A stretch of 49,585 nucleotides of DNA, taken from NCBI GenBank assembly GCA_934101145.1, contig CAKOPZ010000008.1:1-49585 (forward strand), in the 5' to 3' direction. The DNA is from an uncultured Clostridia bacterium. Lineage in GTDB: Bacteria > Bacillota > Clostridia > TANB77 > CAG-508. This document shows positions 7,379 through 16,204 of this stretch, piece by piece (the stretch's first letter is position 1; every line of letters starts with the position of its first letter). The notes under the pieces were generated by a model that had not been told where the DNA came from, searched no databases, and saw only the letters and a list, made by a program, of their open reading frames with translations. Both the position numbers and the translations under genes were made by a program.

Positions 7379-8233
7379 TTAAAAAGATATTTCTATTACT
7401 CTATCATTTCCAGATAAATCTTTTATGCATCTTATTTTATCATATTGATGTGTTTGTTCAAATAATTCTTCTACACTTTCTGCTTGATCATATCCTATCT
7501 CAACAAGCACCTTTCCTTGATATTTTAGATACTTATATGCATTATTTGCAATTATTCTATAAAAATCAAGTCCATCTTTTCCTCCACTAAGTGCAATATG
7601 TGGCTCGTTTTGAACATCTTTTGAAAGAGTACTTATTACAGTTTCTTTGATATATGGGGGATTCGAAACAATTAAATCAAATTTTGCATTTTGAGAAATA
7701 TTTTCAAACATATCAGACTTAAAAATTTCAACATTAGCTTCATTTTCAAAAGCATTCTTTTTTGCAATTTCAAGTGCATCATCACTAATATCTAATGCAC
7801 AAATCTTAATGTTTTTACACAATTTTGCAATAGATACAGCAATAGCTCCGCTTCCTGTACACATATCTAAAACATCAATATTTTCTGTAGTAGATTGCGC
7901 ATCTTTTACAATCTCAATTGTCCTCTCAACTAATGTTTCTGTATCAGGTTGAGGGATAAGAACATTTTCATTAACATAAAATTTAAATCCCATAAATTCC
8001 TGCTCATGTGTAATATATTGTAGTGGCTTCCCTTTGATTATTTGATTAATATATTCTAAGTATTGAGTTTCCTCGCATTTCTTTACACTATCATCCATAT
8101 CAAATATTATTTGGCTCACTGTTTTTTTTAGTACATATTGAATCAATCTTTTTGCTTTTATTATGCCATCTTCAATATTGTTTTCTTCTAATAGCATTAT
8201 TCCTTTACTTAACAATTCTTTTATTGTGCTCAC
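7379..8233 (-). CDS. prmC: Release factor glutamine methyltransferase
   Basis: PrmC methylates the Gln of the GGQ motif in release factors RF1 and RF2 using SAM, which improves peptide release. The 284-aa protein has the N-terminal helical RF-binding domain, the SAM motif VLDMCTGSGAIAVSIA (~122-137) and the catalytic NPPY at 191-194. The family often follows prfA, but no prfA is in this window. It is the first gene of prmC-whiA-hemW and lies downstream of the 6S RNA gene on the same strand. Confidence 0.95.
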   Translation of the reverse strand: MSTIKELLSKGIMLLEENNIEDGIIKAKRLIQYVLKKTVSQIIFDMDDSVKKCEETQYLEYINQIIKGKPLQYITHEQEFMGFKFYVNENVLIPQPDTETLVERTIEIVKDAQSTTENIDVLDMCTGSGAIAVSIAKLCKNIKICALDISDDALEIAKKNAFENEANVEIFKSDMFENISQNAKFDLIVSNPPYIKETVISTLSKDVQNEPHIALSGGKDGLDFYRIIANNAYKYLKYQGKVLVEIGYDQAESVEELFEQTHQYDKIRCIKDLSGNDRVIEISF

Positions 8234-8295
8234 TATAATTTCTCCTTATTCTATAAAATAAAGTTGTACTTTTTAAGCAGACTCAAAAGGTACCA

Positions 8296-8485
8296 AAAAA
8301 ATCCCCGCCTTGGCCGTAAGATGAATGAAATTTTAAGAGCCTGTTTTCACAGGTGGGTGTCTTGTTAGATGCTTCTGGGTTTCTTATATAAATACAAGCA
8401 TACACGCCACACCTAAAGGCGGACTCCCTTTAATCTATATGTTGGTTCTAAAATTCCAGTCTACACGTACCACGCAGGGAATAAA
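8296..8485 (-). ncRNA. ssrS: 6S RNA
   Basis: The 280-base gap between prmC and truB holds a structured RNA on the minus strand. The 5' end (UUCCCUGCGUGG near 8485) pairs with the 3' end (CCAAGGCGGGGA near 8302) to form the closing stem. The 3' half has GACACCCACCUGUGAAAACAGG and a CUUACGG segment before the closing stem, matching the overall order of parts in 6S RNA. A U run follows. 6S RNA mimics an open promoter and sequesters RNA polymerase-SigA. The assignment rests on my reading of the fold and sequence blocks, and a covariance-model search would settle it. Ends are approximate. A possible promoter, TTGTGA-N16-TTTAAT, lies just upstream. Confidence 0.75.
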
Positions 8486-8523
8486 TTTAATTAAATATTG
8501 TCTATATATTATCACAAACCTTT

Positions 8524-9402
8524 TTAATTTTCAACTATTATTTCTCTTTTTAATAAATTATTTTTTACACTACCAATTCCAACAAATTTATTATTATTAT
8601 CATATATTTTATACATATCATCAGTTAGATCATATGTAAGTTTTACCCCATTTAAAAATAGTGATAACTTTCTTTCATTTAATTGAATAGATTGTTTATC
8701 CTCAAAATAATTTTCTATTGTTATAAAATGTTCATTAATAAATTCACTGTTTTCCATATTTTGCTCAAGTTCCTCTGTTGTTATACTATCATTTATATCA
8801 AACTTTCCAACTTTGGTTCTTTTAAGTTCTTTCATATATCCAACAGTATCTAATTTTTCTGCAATATCTTCACATAAGCTTCTTATATATGTACCTTTTG
8901 AACATTGCACTTTAAATACAATTGTATCTTTTATAATATCTATCAAATCCATTTGATAGATCTCTATATTTCTCGGCTTAAGCTTAACACTTTCATTTTT
9001 TCTTGCATATTCATATAATTTCTTACCATCTATCTTAATTGCAGAATACATCGGAGGAATTTGTTCTTGCTTTCCTATAAAAGATTTTAACACTTGCTCC
9101 ACCTTTTCTTTTTGAAGTACATTATAATCTATTTGCCTTTTCTCTATGGTAGCACCTTCACTATCTGCAGTGTCTCTTTTTTCTCCTAGCTTAAGTGTTG
9201 CAATATATTCCTTATCATGTTCTATAAGATATGCAGAAAGCTTTGTTCCTTGCCCTACTAAAAGAGGAAGAACTCCTGTTGCATTGGGATCAAGTGTACC
9301 TGTGTGGCCCACTTTTTCTTTTAGCAACCTTTTTGTTTTTGTCACAACATCATGTGAAGTACAACCTTTTTGCTTATTTAAAATAATTATTCCATCTAGC
9401 AT
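8524..9402 (-). CDS. truB: tRNA pseudouridine(55) synthase
   Basis: TruB converts U55 of tRNA to pseudouridine in the T loop. The 292-aa protein begins MLDGIIILNKQKG and has the catalytic motif GHTGTLDPNATGVLP with Asp38. The KRTKVGKFD segment and the C-terminal PUA-like region are also present. I chose the ATG at 9402 over the upstream in-frame start at 9441 because an AGGAG ribosome binding site precedes it by 7 bases and the family starts here. It is the last gene of the rimP-to-truB operon, after nrnA. Confidence 0.96.
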   Translation of the reverse strand: MLDGIIILNKQKGCTSHDVVTKTKRLLKEKVGHTGTLDPNATGVLPLLVGQGTKLSAYLIEHDKEYIATLKLGEKRDTADSEGATIEKRQIDYNVLQKEKVEQVLKSFIGKQEQIPPMYSAIKIDGKKLYEYARKNESVKLKPRNIEIYQMDLIDIIKDTIVFKVQCSKGTYIRSLCEDIAEKLDTVGYMKELKRTKVGKFDINDSITTEELEQNMENSEFINEHFITIENYFEDKQSIQLNERKLSLFLNGVKLTYDLTDDMYKIYDNNNKFVGIGSVKNNLLKREIIVEN

Positions 9403-9466
9403 TTCTTTTACTCCTATAATATATGCAAGATGACAAATCATCTTGCATTATTGGTTCATATAAATT

Positions 9467-10420
9467 TTATTGAATTTGTGATTTAACCTGATAAACAAGT
9501 TTTTCCTTCACTTGTTCTCTTGTTCCTTGCATAAGAACTCCGGCAGCTCTTTGATGTCCTCCACCGCCAAACATTAATGCAACATCAGCAACATTCACAT
9601 ATTCATTTGAGCGAAGTGAAACCTTAAATCCTTCATCTGTTTCACGTACAAAAATAGATACTTCTACACCTTCTACATCTCTTCCATTTTCAACAATTCC
9701 TTCATGGTCTCCATTTTCTGCTCCTACGCTCTGCTCATCTTCCATTGTAATATATGTATATGCTATTTTGCCATCCTCTAAAAATTCTAATCTATTATTT
9801 GCAATTCTATGAAGTTCAAAATTTGGCTTTGTCTTCATTTGCAATACTCTTCTATATATTTTAGAAACATTAACTCCTCTATTTAGCAAAAATGCAACAA
9901 ATTCAAATGTCTCAGCTGTAACTCCTGCATATTTGAATCCACCTGTATCTGTTATAATACCTGTTAATATACATGTGCCAATTTCCTTATCAATCTCAAT
10001 TCCAAAATGTGAGAATATTCCAATTAAAATTTGTGCACATGCTGGTGCATCTGGATTCACAAAATTTATATCTCCAAACATAGTATTCGTACTATGATGA
10101 TCAATAGAAATCTTTGTTTTGGCATCCTCAAAATAATTTGCAAATCCATTTAGCATTTTTATTGTAGAACAATCTACTGATATTGCTAAATCATATCTCT
10201 CTATATCAGACTCTTGTTTCACACTCTCCATACCAGGTAAAAAGCCAAATATTTTTGGATACTCTGGTATTATCACATCAGCATTTTTACCAATTTGCTT
10301 TAATGCAAGATACATCGCAAATGCTGAACCTACTGCATCTCCATCTGGGTTTTGGTGTGTTAATATTACAATACTATTTGCTTTTTTTATTTCTTCCAAT
10401 ATGTTATCTAATGTACTCAT
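9467..10420 (-). CDS. nrnA: Bifunctional oligoribonuclease / PAP phosphatase NrnA
   Basis: A DHH-DHHA1 phosphoesterase of 317 aa that degrades nanoRNA and dephosphorylates 3'-phosphoadenosine-5'-phosphate. Metal ligands are visible in THQNPDGDAVGS (motif I) and SIDHHSTN (the DHH motif). The C-terminal DHHA1 signature GGGGHQRAAG is intact. It lies between rbfA and truB, a common Bacillota arrangement. DhhP-like c-di-AMP/pApA hydrolases have the same fold. As disA is also in this window, a role in pApA turnover is possible, but the sequence alone cannot decide it. Confidence 0.93.
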   Translation of the reverse strand: MSTLDNILEEIKKANSIVILTHQNPDGDAVGSAFAMYLALKQIGKNADVIIPEYPKIFGFLPGMESVKQESDIERYDLAISVDCSTIKMLNGFANYFEDAKTKISIDHHSTNTMFGDINFVNPDAPACAQILIGIFSHFGIEIDKEIGTCILTGIITDTGGFKYAGVTAETFEFVAFLLNRGVNVSKIYRRVLQMKTKPNFELHRIANNRLEFLEDGKIAYTYITMEDEQSVGAENGDHEGIVENGRDVEGVEVSIFVRETDEGFKVSLRSNEYVNVADVALMFGGGGHQRAAGVLMQGTREQVKEKLVYQVKSQIQ

Positions 10421-10472
10421 TTTTCCTCCTTGTTATCCCTTTATTTTAGAGAAAAAAGGGATTTTCTTCCCT

Positions 10473-10826
10473 TTATTCTTCATTTTTCAATTCTTTTAAA
10501 ATTTTGTCTATCTTTTCTCCATAATCTAAAGAGTCATCAAGTTCAAATACAAGCTCTGGAGTAATTCTTAAATTAATTGTTTTTGCAAGTTTACTTCTCA
10601 TAAATCCTGCAGATTCCTTAAGTCCCTCCATTGTCTTATTCACATTTTTAGAATTCAATATACTAACATATACTTTTGCATATTTAAAATCTGGTGTAAT
10701 CTTTACCTTTGTAACACTTATCATACCTGTTACATTTGGATTTTTAAGCTCATAACTAATTACACTACTAAGCTCTTTTTTTAGCTCTTCATTAACTCTG
10801 CTAAGTCTTGCCTCATTTTTTGGCAT
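10473..10826 (-). CDS. rbfA: Ribosome-binding factor A
   Basis: RbfA (117 aa) is a single KH-like domain protein that binds immature 30S subunits and helps 16S 5'-end processing and cold adaptation. The N-terminus RLSRVNEELKKELSSVI and the core VTKVKITPDFKYAKVYVSIL, plus RITPELVFELDDSLDYGEKI, are typical. It starts about 20 bases after the infB stop and is followed by nrnA in the same operon. Confidence 0.96.
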   Translation of the reverse strand: MPKNEARLSRVNEELKKELSSVISYELKNPNVTGMISVTKVKITPDFKYAKVYVSILNSKNVNKTMEGLKESAGFMRSKLAKTINLRITPELVFELDDSLDYGEKIDKILKELKNEE

Positions 10827-10846
10827 TTATCAATTCCTCTTTTCTA

Positions 10847-13816
10847 TTATTTTTTTACTTCTTGCATAACAAAAACTTCAATATTATCAAGTTCTTTTAA
10901 GTCATTGTAGTTTTCTATTTGAATACCACATTCAAATCCTTTTGTTACTTCTTTTACGTCATCTTTGAAACGTTTTAGTGATGCAAGTTTACCTTCATGT
11001 ATAACTACATTATCACGTATTACTCTAACTCCTGCATTTCTTTCTATTTTACCATCAAGTACATAGCATCCTGCAATTGTTCCAACATTAGAAACTCTAA
11101 ATGTTTGTCTAACCTCTGCATTTCCTATTACTTTTTCTTCATATACAGGATCAAGCATTCCCTTCATTGCAGCCTCTACATCTTCTAGTGCTTGATATAT
11201 TACAGAATATTGTTTTATCTCTACGGCTTCTTTTTCTGCCAAATCTTTAGCATCAATATTAGGTCTTACATCAAATGCAATGATAATAGCTTTTGCAGCT
11301 CTTGCAAGTTGAACATCAGATTCATTAACAGCTCCAACACCAGAGTGAATAACTTTTACCTTTACTTCGTCATTTGATAATTTTTCAAGAGATTGTTTTA
11401 ATGCTTCTGCAGTACCTTGTACATCAGCCTTAACAATAATTCCAAGTTGCTTTAAGTTTTCTGTTTCCATTTTTTCAAATAGATTACTTAATGTAACTTG
11501 ATTATCAGATGCAACTCTCTTTTCTCTTTCTTGACGTTTACGTTTTTCAACAAGATGTTTTGCCATCTTTTCATCTTTTACTTCATAAAATGTCTCTCCA
11601 GCTTCTGGTACATTTGTAAGTCCCATAATTTCAACTGGTGTAGAAGGTCCAGCCTTCTTAATCTTTTGACCTTTATCATTTTTCATAGCTCTAATTCTAC
11701 CAATAGATGTACCAACAACAATTGTATCCCCAACATCAAGTGTACCCCTTTGTATAAGCATAGATGCAATTGGACCTTTAGCTTTATCAAGTCTTGCCTC
11801 AATTATAGCTCCTTTAGCTTGTTTGTTTGGATTTGCTCTTAATTCTTTCATATCAGCTACAAGTAGTACCATTTCAAGCAAGTTTTCAATGTTGATTCTT
11901 TGTTTTGCAGAAATTGGAACAAATATTGTATCTCCGCCCCATTCTTCTGGAACAAGCTCATATTCCATTAATTCTTGCTTAATTTTTTCAACATTTGCAC
12001 CTGGCAAGTCAATCTTGTTTACAGCAACAATTATTGGAATACCTGCTGCTTTAGCATGATTAATTGCTTCAACTGTTTGTGGCATAACTCCATCATCAGC
12101 TGCAACAACAAGAATAGCAATATCTGTTATTTGTGCACCTCTTGCTCTCATGCTTGTAAATGCCTCATGTCCTGGTGTATCTAAGAAAGTAATTTCTCTT
12201 CCATTTATATTAACCATGTATGCACCAATGTGTTGTGTAATTCCTCCTGCTTCTCCTTCTATTACATTTGTACTTCTAATTGCATCAAGAAGCGATGTTT
12301 TACCATGGTCAACGTGTCCCATAACAACTACAACTGGAGGTCTTGGTTTTAAGTCTTCTTCTCTGTCTTCTGTCTCATCAAATAAGATATCTTCTTCCTT
12401 AACTTCCTCTTTCTTCTTAGCTGTAATTCCAAATTCACTTGCAACCAAATATGCAGTATCAAAGTCAATAGAATTGTTTATTGTAGCCATAATTCCAAAG
12501 CCAAATAACTTTTTAATAACTTCGGCTGTTGTTTTCTTCATTTCAGCTGCTAAATCTTTTACAGTAATATTCTCTGGAATAGTAATTTCTTTTAATTCAA
12601 ATATTTTTTGTTTATTTCTTGTTTCATCATTTTTTTGTACCTTTTTCTTGTTCTTTTTACCTCTTGCAGTAGTCAAATCGTAATATTCAAACATTCCACC
12701 ATCTTGTTCATTAAACATATTTGAAAGCTTATCTACTTGTTTTAAGTCCTTTAATTTTCCATCATTAAATTCTTCAAATTTATTTGATTTTCTATTCTTA
12801 TTTGCCTTCTTTTTGTTATCATCATATTTGCTATTTGCTTTTTGTTTTTCCATTACCTTGCTTGAATAATCACGTTGTAACTCTTTTTCTACAATCTCTG
12901 TTGTCATTATATTTTTAATGTTTTTATCAATTCCCTTTTCATCAAGTGGTCTATTTCCTCTATTAAATGATCCTCTGTTATTATCTCTTTGACCTTGATA
13001 GTTTCCTCTATTACCATTTTGATTATTCCTGTAATTATTGTTTCTATTATCCCCATTTTGATTATTTCTATAATTATTGTTTCTATTAAAATTATTTCTG
13101 TTATCGTTTCCACCACGATTTTCATTATTATTATTTTGCCTATAATTATTTCTATTATTATTGCCCATATTTCTATTATCTCTGTAATTATTTCTTTCCC
13201 TAGGAATATAATTTTTATTTTGATTATTATTCATGTTATTTGTATTATTTTGCATAATTCTTTCTGCTTTCCCTACTTCTATTTTTTCTTGTGGCGTTTC
13301 AATTTTTACCTCAATTTTCTTCTCTTCGATAACTTCTTCTTTTTTAGGTTCAACCTTTTCCTCTTTTGGTTGAACTACAGGTTTTTCTTCTACCTTTTTC
13401 TCTTCTTTTGGCTTAATTCCAAACAATTCATTAACAGTCATTGGCTTAGTTTGTTTATTTCTATAAACAATATTATAGTCTTTACTGTTATTTCTTTCTA
13501 CAAATCCAACACCTTTTTTGCTATTTTCATTTCTTTTTTGATTATCATCATTTTTTCTTTCCTCTTCTGAAATGATAACTTCTCTTCTTATAATAACAGG
13601 TGTTTCTCCTTTAGATTTAGCAGGTTTGCTTTGTTTTGTATCTTGCACTTTTTCTGCAATCTTTCCAAAACTTTCTCTTATTTTTTTAGCATCTTCTTCA
13701 GCGACACTGCTCATATGACTTGTAACACTCATACCCAAGCTTTGTGCTCTTTCAACTACTTCCTTACTGGCTAAGCCTATCTCCTTTGCTATTTCGTGTA
13801 TTTTAATCTTACCCAA
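10847..13816 (-). CDS. infB: Translation initiation factor IF-2
   Basis: IF-2 delivers fMet-tRNA and drives subunit joining as a GTPase. The protein is about 989 aa. It has an N-terminal IF2_N helix bundle (KIHEIAKEIGL), a long low-complexity Asn/Arg/Gly linker (roughly residues 190-290), a second IF2_N module (ITIPENITVKDLAAEMK), the G domain with GHVDHGKT at about 499-506, DTPGHEAF and NKID, and C-terminal C1 and C2 domains. I prefer the TTG start at 13816 (GGGGTG ribosome binding site, MGKIKIHEIAK as in relatives) over the ATG at 13831. That start overlaps the ylxQ stop by 8 bases, implying translational coupling. The Asn-rich linker is longer than the charged linkers usual in the family. 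Confidence 0.96.
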   Translation of the reverse strand: MGKIKIHEIAKEIGLASKEVVERAQSLGMSVTSHMSSVAEEDAKKIRESFGKIAEKVQDTKQSKPAKSKGETPVIIRREVIISEEERKNDDNQKRNENSKKGVGFVERNNSKDYNIVYRNKQTKPMTVNELFGIKPKEEKKVEEKPVVQPKEEKVEPKKEEVIEEKKIEVKIETPQEKIEVGKAERIMQNNTNNMNNNQNKNYIPRERNNYRDNRNMGNNNRNNYRQNNNNENRGGNDNRNNFNRNNNYRNNQNGDNRNNNYRNNQNGNRGNYQGQRDNNRGSFNRGNRPLDEKGIDKNIKNIMTTEIVEKELQRDYSSKVMEKQKANSKYDDNKKKANKNRKSNKFEEFNDGKLKDLKQVDKLSNMFNEQDGGMFEYYDLTTARGKKNKKKVQKNDETRNKQKIFELKEITIPENITVKDLAAEMKKTTAEVIKKLFGFGIMATINNSIDFDTAYLVASEFGITAKKKEEVKEEDILFDETEDREEDLKPRPPVVVVMGHVDHGKTSLLDAIRSTNVIEGEAGGITQHIGAYMVNINGREITFLDTPGHEAFTSMRARGAQITDIAILVVAADDGVMPQTVEAINHAKAAGIPIIVAVNKIDLPGANVEKIKQELMEYELVPEEWGGDTIFVPISAKQRINIENLLEMVLLVADMKELRANPNKQAKGAIIEARLDKAKGPIASMLIQRGTLDVGDTIVVGTSIGRIRAMKNDKGQKIKKAGPSTPVEIMGLTNVPEAGETFYEVKDEKMAKHLVEKRKRQEREKRVASDNQVTLSNLFEKMETENLKQLGIIVKADVQGTAEALKQSLEKLSNDEVKVKVIHSGVGAVNESDVQLARAAKAIIIAFDVRPNIDAKDLAEKEAVEIKQYSVIYQALEDVEAAMKGMLDPVYEEKVIGNAEVRQTFRVSNVGTIAGCYVLDGKIERNAGVRVIRDNVVIHEGKLASLKRFKDDVKEVTKGFECGIQIENYNDLKELDNIEVFVMQEVKK

Positions 13817-14132
13817 TAACTTCACCCCCATTAATTATTTTCAATATCTCGTTTGAAAAATTTACATCATTTATTCCAACAACAGCTTTATTTTGTTTGC
13901 CTACTCCTCTGCTTATTTCTTCTATACTTAAATAAACTTTAAACTCTATTTGCTTTTGCCTGCATGCCTTCTCAAAGTTTAGTTTTGTCCTATCTGAAGC
14001 ATCTTCTGCAACAATAATTAACTTTGTTTTTTTCTTTTCTATACTAGACATACATGCTTCTGTTCCAAAAGTAGTTTTTCCAGCTCTTGTTGCCAAACCA
14101 ATTAGTCCACATACTCTTTGATTATTTGTCAA
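13809..14132 (-). CDS. ylxQ: L7Ae-family RNA-binding protein YlxQ
   Basis: A 107-aa L7Ae/L30e/S12e-fold protein of the YlxQ group, predicted to bind kink-turn RNA. Typical parts are the start LIGLATRAGKTTFGTE and KLIIVAEDASDRT. It starts at a TTG (14132) that overlaps the end of ylxR by 11 bases, with an AGGGGTG ribosome binding site inside ylxR. It overlaps infB by 8 bases, so ylxR-ylxQ-infB look translationally coupled. The order nusA-ylxR-ylxQ-infB is conserved across Bacillota. Confidence 0.92.
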   Translation of the reverse strand: MTNNQRVCGLIGLATRAGKTTFGTEACMSSIEKKKTKLIIVAEDASDRTKLNFEKACRQKQIEFKVYLSIEEISRGVGKQNKAVVGINDVNFSNEILKIINGGEVIG

Positions 14133-14383
14133 TTATAGCACCCCTTAAATCTTCGTAAATTTTACTTTCTATTTTCATTTCAAAAGATTTTTCTATTCTT
14201 TTAGATTTGATGGCTTTCTCCAAACATTCTATATCATCACATATGTATGCTCCTCTTCCATTCGCCTTACCTGTCTTATCTATACTAATGTTTCCATCTT
14301 TATCCTTTACTATTCTAATTAGTTCATTTTTATTTTTCTTTGTATTACAACCGTATACACGTTCTTTGTGGTAAACTTTTCAA
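14122..14383 (-). CDS. ylxR: YlxR/RnpM (DUF448) with a +1 frameshift at a CGG codon
   Basis: YlxR (RnpM) is a small RNA-binding protein reported to modulate RNase P in Bacillus. From the TTG at 14383, frame 1 reads MKSLPQRTCI, then CGG TTG TAA, a premature stop. Skipping one base at the CGG (around 14351-14353) gives GGT TGT AAT and restores GCNTKKNKNELIRIV...GRGAYIC, the standard YlxR sequence, through to a stop overlapping ylxQ. The repaired protein is 86 aa, normal length. The extra base creates an in-frame CGG, a codon absent from essentially all other genes here, and the same situation recurs in rsmD. It may be programmed or constitutive +1 frameshifting, a recent mutation, or an assembly error. 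Gene identity is secure; the mechanism is inferred. Confidence 0.85.
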
Positions 14384-14427
14384 ATCTCACTCTTTCCTTT
14401 CATTGTATTCAGTTTGTAGCTTTAATA

Positions 14428-15582
14428 TTATTCTTCTACTTCACTACTTTCCTCTGATACAGCCTCTTCTTGCTCCTCTTCTGCCTTTTTTGCAAGCATC
14501 TCTCTAAACTGAGCTTCGCTCTTTATGTCTATTTTCCAATTTGTAAGTCTTGCTGCAAGTCTTACGTTTTGACCAGATTTACCAATAGCAAGTGATAATT
14601 GATCATTTGGAACAATTACTTGTGCAAATTTTTCTTCTTCATTTATATCAACTGCCATAACTTGTGCTGGAAGTAAAGCTGCAGATATATATATTGATGG
14701 ATCTTCTGACCACTCTATAACATCAATCTTTTCTCCATTTAATTCATTTATAATATTTTGAATACGAATTCCCTTTTGGCCTACACAAGAACCAACTGGA
14801 TCAATATTTTCATTTGGAGAATATACAGCTACTTTGCTTCTATTTCCTGGATCTCTTGATACACTCTTGATTTCGATAACTCCTTCATAAATTTCAGGAA
14901 TTTCAAGTTCAAATAATTTTCTAACAAAATCAGGATGAGCTCTTGAAACAAGAACTTGTGGAGCACCTTTTATTCCTCTTTCTACATTTAGAACATAAGC
15001 TCTAATTTTATCATTTACTCTATATGTCTCTGTTGGTATTTGCTCTTTAACAGGCATGATTCCCTCAAGTTTACCAAGATCTAAAACAACACTTCCGCCT
15101 TCTGCCTTTTGAATTAATCCAGAAACAATTTCACCTTTTCTTTCATTAAATTCATCAAATAAAAAGTTTCTTGATGCTTCTCTAATTTTTTGAACAATTA
15201 CTTGTTTAGCTGTTCCTGCTGCAATTCTACCAAAGTTTTTAGGAACAATCTCAACTAAAGCCTTATCTCCAACTTGAAGTTTGCTGTCAATTTGTCGTGC
15301 ATCATCTAATGTAATTTGTATATTTACGTCTTCAACATCTTCTGCATTTTCTACAACATCTTTCTCAGCATAAACATGAACTTCTCCTGTTTCATCATCC
15401 ATAGTAACTTTTACATTTTCATCAGTGTCAAAATTTCTTTTATATGCTGTAACAAGTGCTGTTTCAATTGATTCTAGTAAATAATCTTTGCTAATTCCTC
15501 TTTCTTTTTCTAAATCCTCCATTGCAATTATAAGCTCTTTGCTATCAATTGCAGGTGCCTTTTTTTCAACTTTTTTCTTCAT
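14428..15582 (-). CDS. nusA: Transcription termination/antitermination factor NusA
   Basis: NusA (384 aa) binds RNA polymerase and modulates pausing, termination and antitermination. It has the N-terminal polymerase-binding domain, an S1 domain (GEIVSGLIQKAEGGSVVLDLGKL), and two KH domains with DPVGSCVGQKGIRIQNI and LSLAIGKSGQNVRLAARLTNW. The C-terminus is a short acidic Glu-rich tail, without the acidic repeats seen in Proteobacteria. An AAAGGAGG ribosome binding site precedes the ATG. It is second in the operon after rimP, and about 45 bases separate it from ylxR. Confidence 0.97.
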   Translation of the reverse strand: MKKKVEKKAPAIDSKELIIAMEDLEKERGISKDYLLESIETALVTAYKRNFDTDENVKVTMDDETGEVHVYAEKDVVENAEDVEDVNIQITLDDARQIDSKLQVGDKALVEIVPKNFGRIAAGTAKQVIVQKIREASRNFLFDEFNERKGEIVSGLIQKAEGGSVVLDLGKLEGIMPVKEQIPTETYRVNDKIRAYVLNVERGIKGAPQVLVSRAHPDFVRKLFELEIPEIYEGVIEIKSVSRDPGNRSKVAVYSPNENIDPVGSCVGQKGIRIQNIINELNGEKIDVIEWSEDPSIYISAALLPAQVMAVDINEEEKFAQVIVPNDQLSLAIGKSGQNVRLAARLTNWKIDIKSEAQFREMLAKKAEEEQEEAVSEESSEVEE

Positions 15583-15598
15583 TTTCTAATTCCTCCTT

Positions 15599-16069
15599 TT
15601 ATATTTCATCCCAATTAAATGTTGTCTTTATAAGTGATATATCTTTTCTATCTATATTTATACTTTCATCATTTTCTAATTTTAAAGTAATTTCATTTTC
15701 AGTAAAATCTTCAAGTATTCCAATAAATTCTTTTTGTTTATTAATTGGTTTAAAAAGTTTTACCTCTACTTCATTTCCAATATTATCTTTTAAATGCTTA
15801 TCTTTTCTAAGTACTTTCTCTACTCCTGTTGATGAAACCTCTAAAAAGTATTGCTCCTTGATATAATCCGCAGTATCAAGTAAATCATTTATCCCATCAT
15901 TTACTTTTTCGCAATCATTTAAATCAATTGTACCATCCTCTTTTTCAATAAATACTCTTAAAAAATAGTTTTGACCTTCTTTTGTATATTGTACATCATA
16001 CAAAATATAGCCAAGGTCTTCTACTTTCTTTTGAATAAGACTTTCAACTCTTTCTTCTATACTAGCCAT
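15599..16069 (-). CDS. rimP: Ribosome maturation factor RimP
   Basis: RimP (156 aa) is needed for 30S maturation. The N-terminal motif LGYILYDVQYTKEGQNYFLRVFIEKEDGTIDLNDC and the following YFLEVSSTGVEKVLRKDKHL are diagnostic. I chose the ATG at 16069, with a GGAGGT ribosome binding site, over the upstream in-frame codon at 16153, which lies in the promoter and leader region. It is the first gene of the rimP-nusA-ylxR-ylxQ-infB-rbfA-nrnA-truB operon, with its own promoter and a leader hairpin. Confidence 0.95.
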   Translation of the reverse strand: MASIEERVESLIQKKVEDLGYILYDVQYTKEGQNYFLRVFIEKEDGTIDLNDCEKVNDGINDLLDTADYIKEQYFLEVSSTGVEKVLRKDKHLKDNIGNEVEVKLFKPINKQKEFIGILEDFTENEITLKLENDESINIDRKDISLIKTTFNWDEI

Positions 16070-16088
16070 TTTACCTCCATTTACATAT

Positions 16089-16117
16089 AGAAGAGTGGAA
16101 GTAACTTCCACTCTTCT
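16089..16117 (-). promoter_or_regulatory. Perfect hairpin in the rimP-nusA operon leader
   Basis: Fourteen-base arms AGAAGAGTGGAAGT and ACTTCCACTCTTCT with a single central base lie between the promoter and the rimP ribosome binding site. There is no T run, so it is not a normal terminator. It could stabilise the message, be an RNase III or protein target, or take part in NusA-dependent autoregulation. The function is unknown. Confidence 0.55.
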
Positions 16118-16141
16118 GCTCTCTTTTATTATGCTTTTATA

Positions 16142-16170
16142 ATTATACCCCAATTTTCCAGCAATTGCAA
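16142..16170 (-). promoter_or_regulatory. Promoter of the rimP-to-truB operon
   Basis: TTGCAA-N17-TATAAT on the minus strand, about 70 bases before rimP. Perfect -10 and spacing. It separates the core operon from the upstream pilin-like gene. Confidence 0.75.
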
Positions 16171-16204
16171 GGCTTTTTCGGTAATTTTTTGCCAGTGGTC
16201 AAAA

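Noticed and set aside
12989..13570. A long plus-strand reading frame opposite infB
   Set aside because: It is the complement of the low-complexity Asn/Lys-rich IF-2 linker and gives Ile/Phe-rich nonsense without a ribosome binding site.
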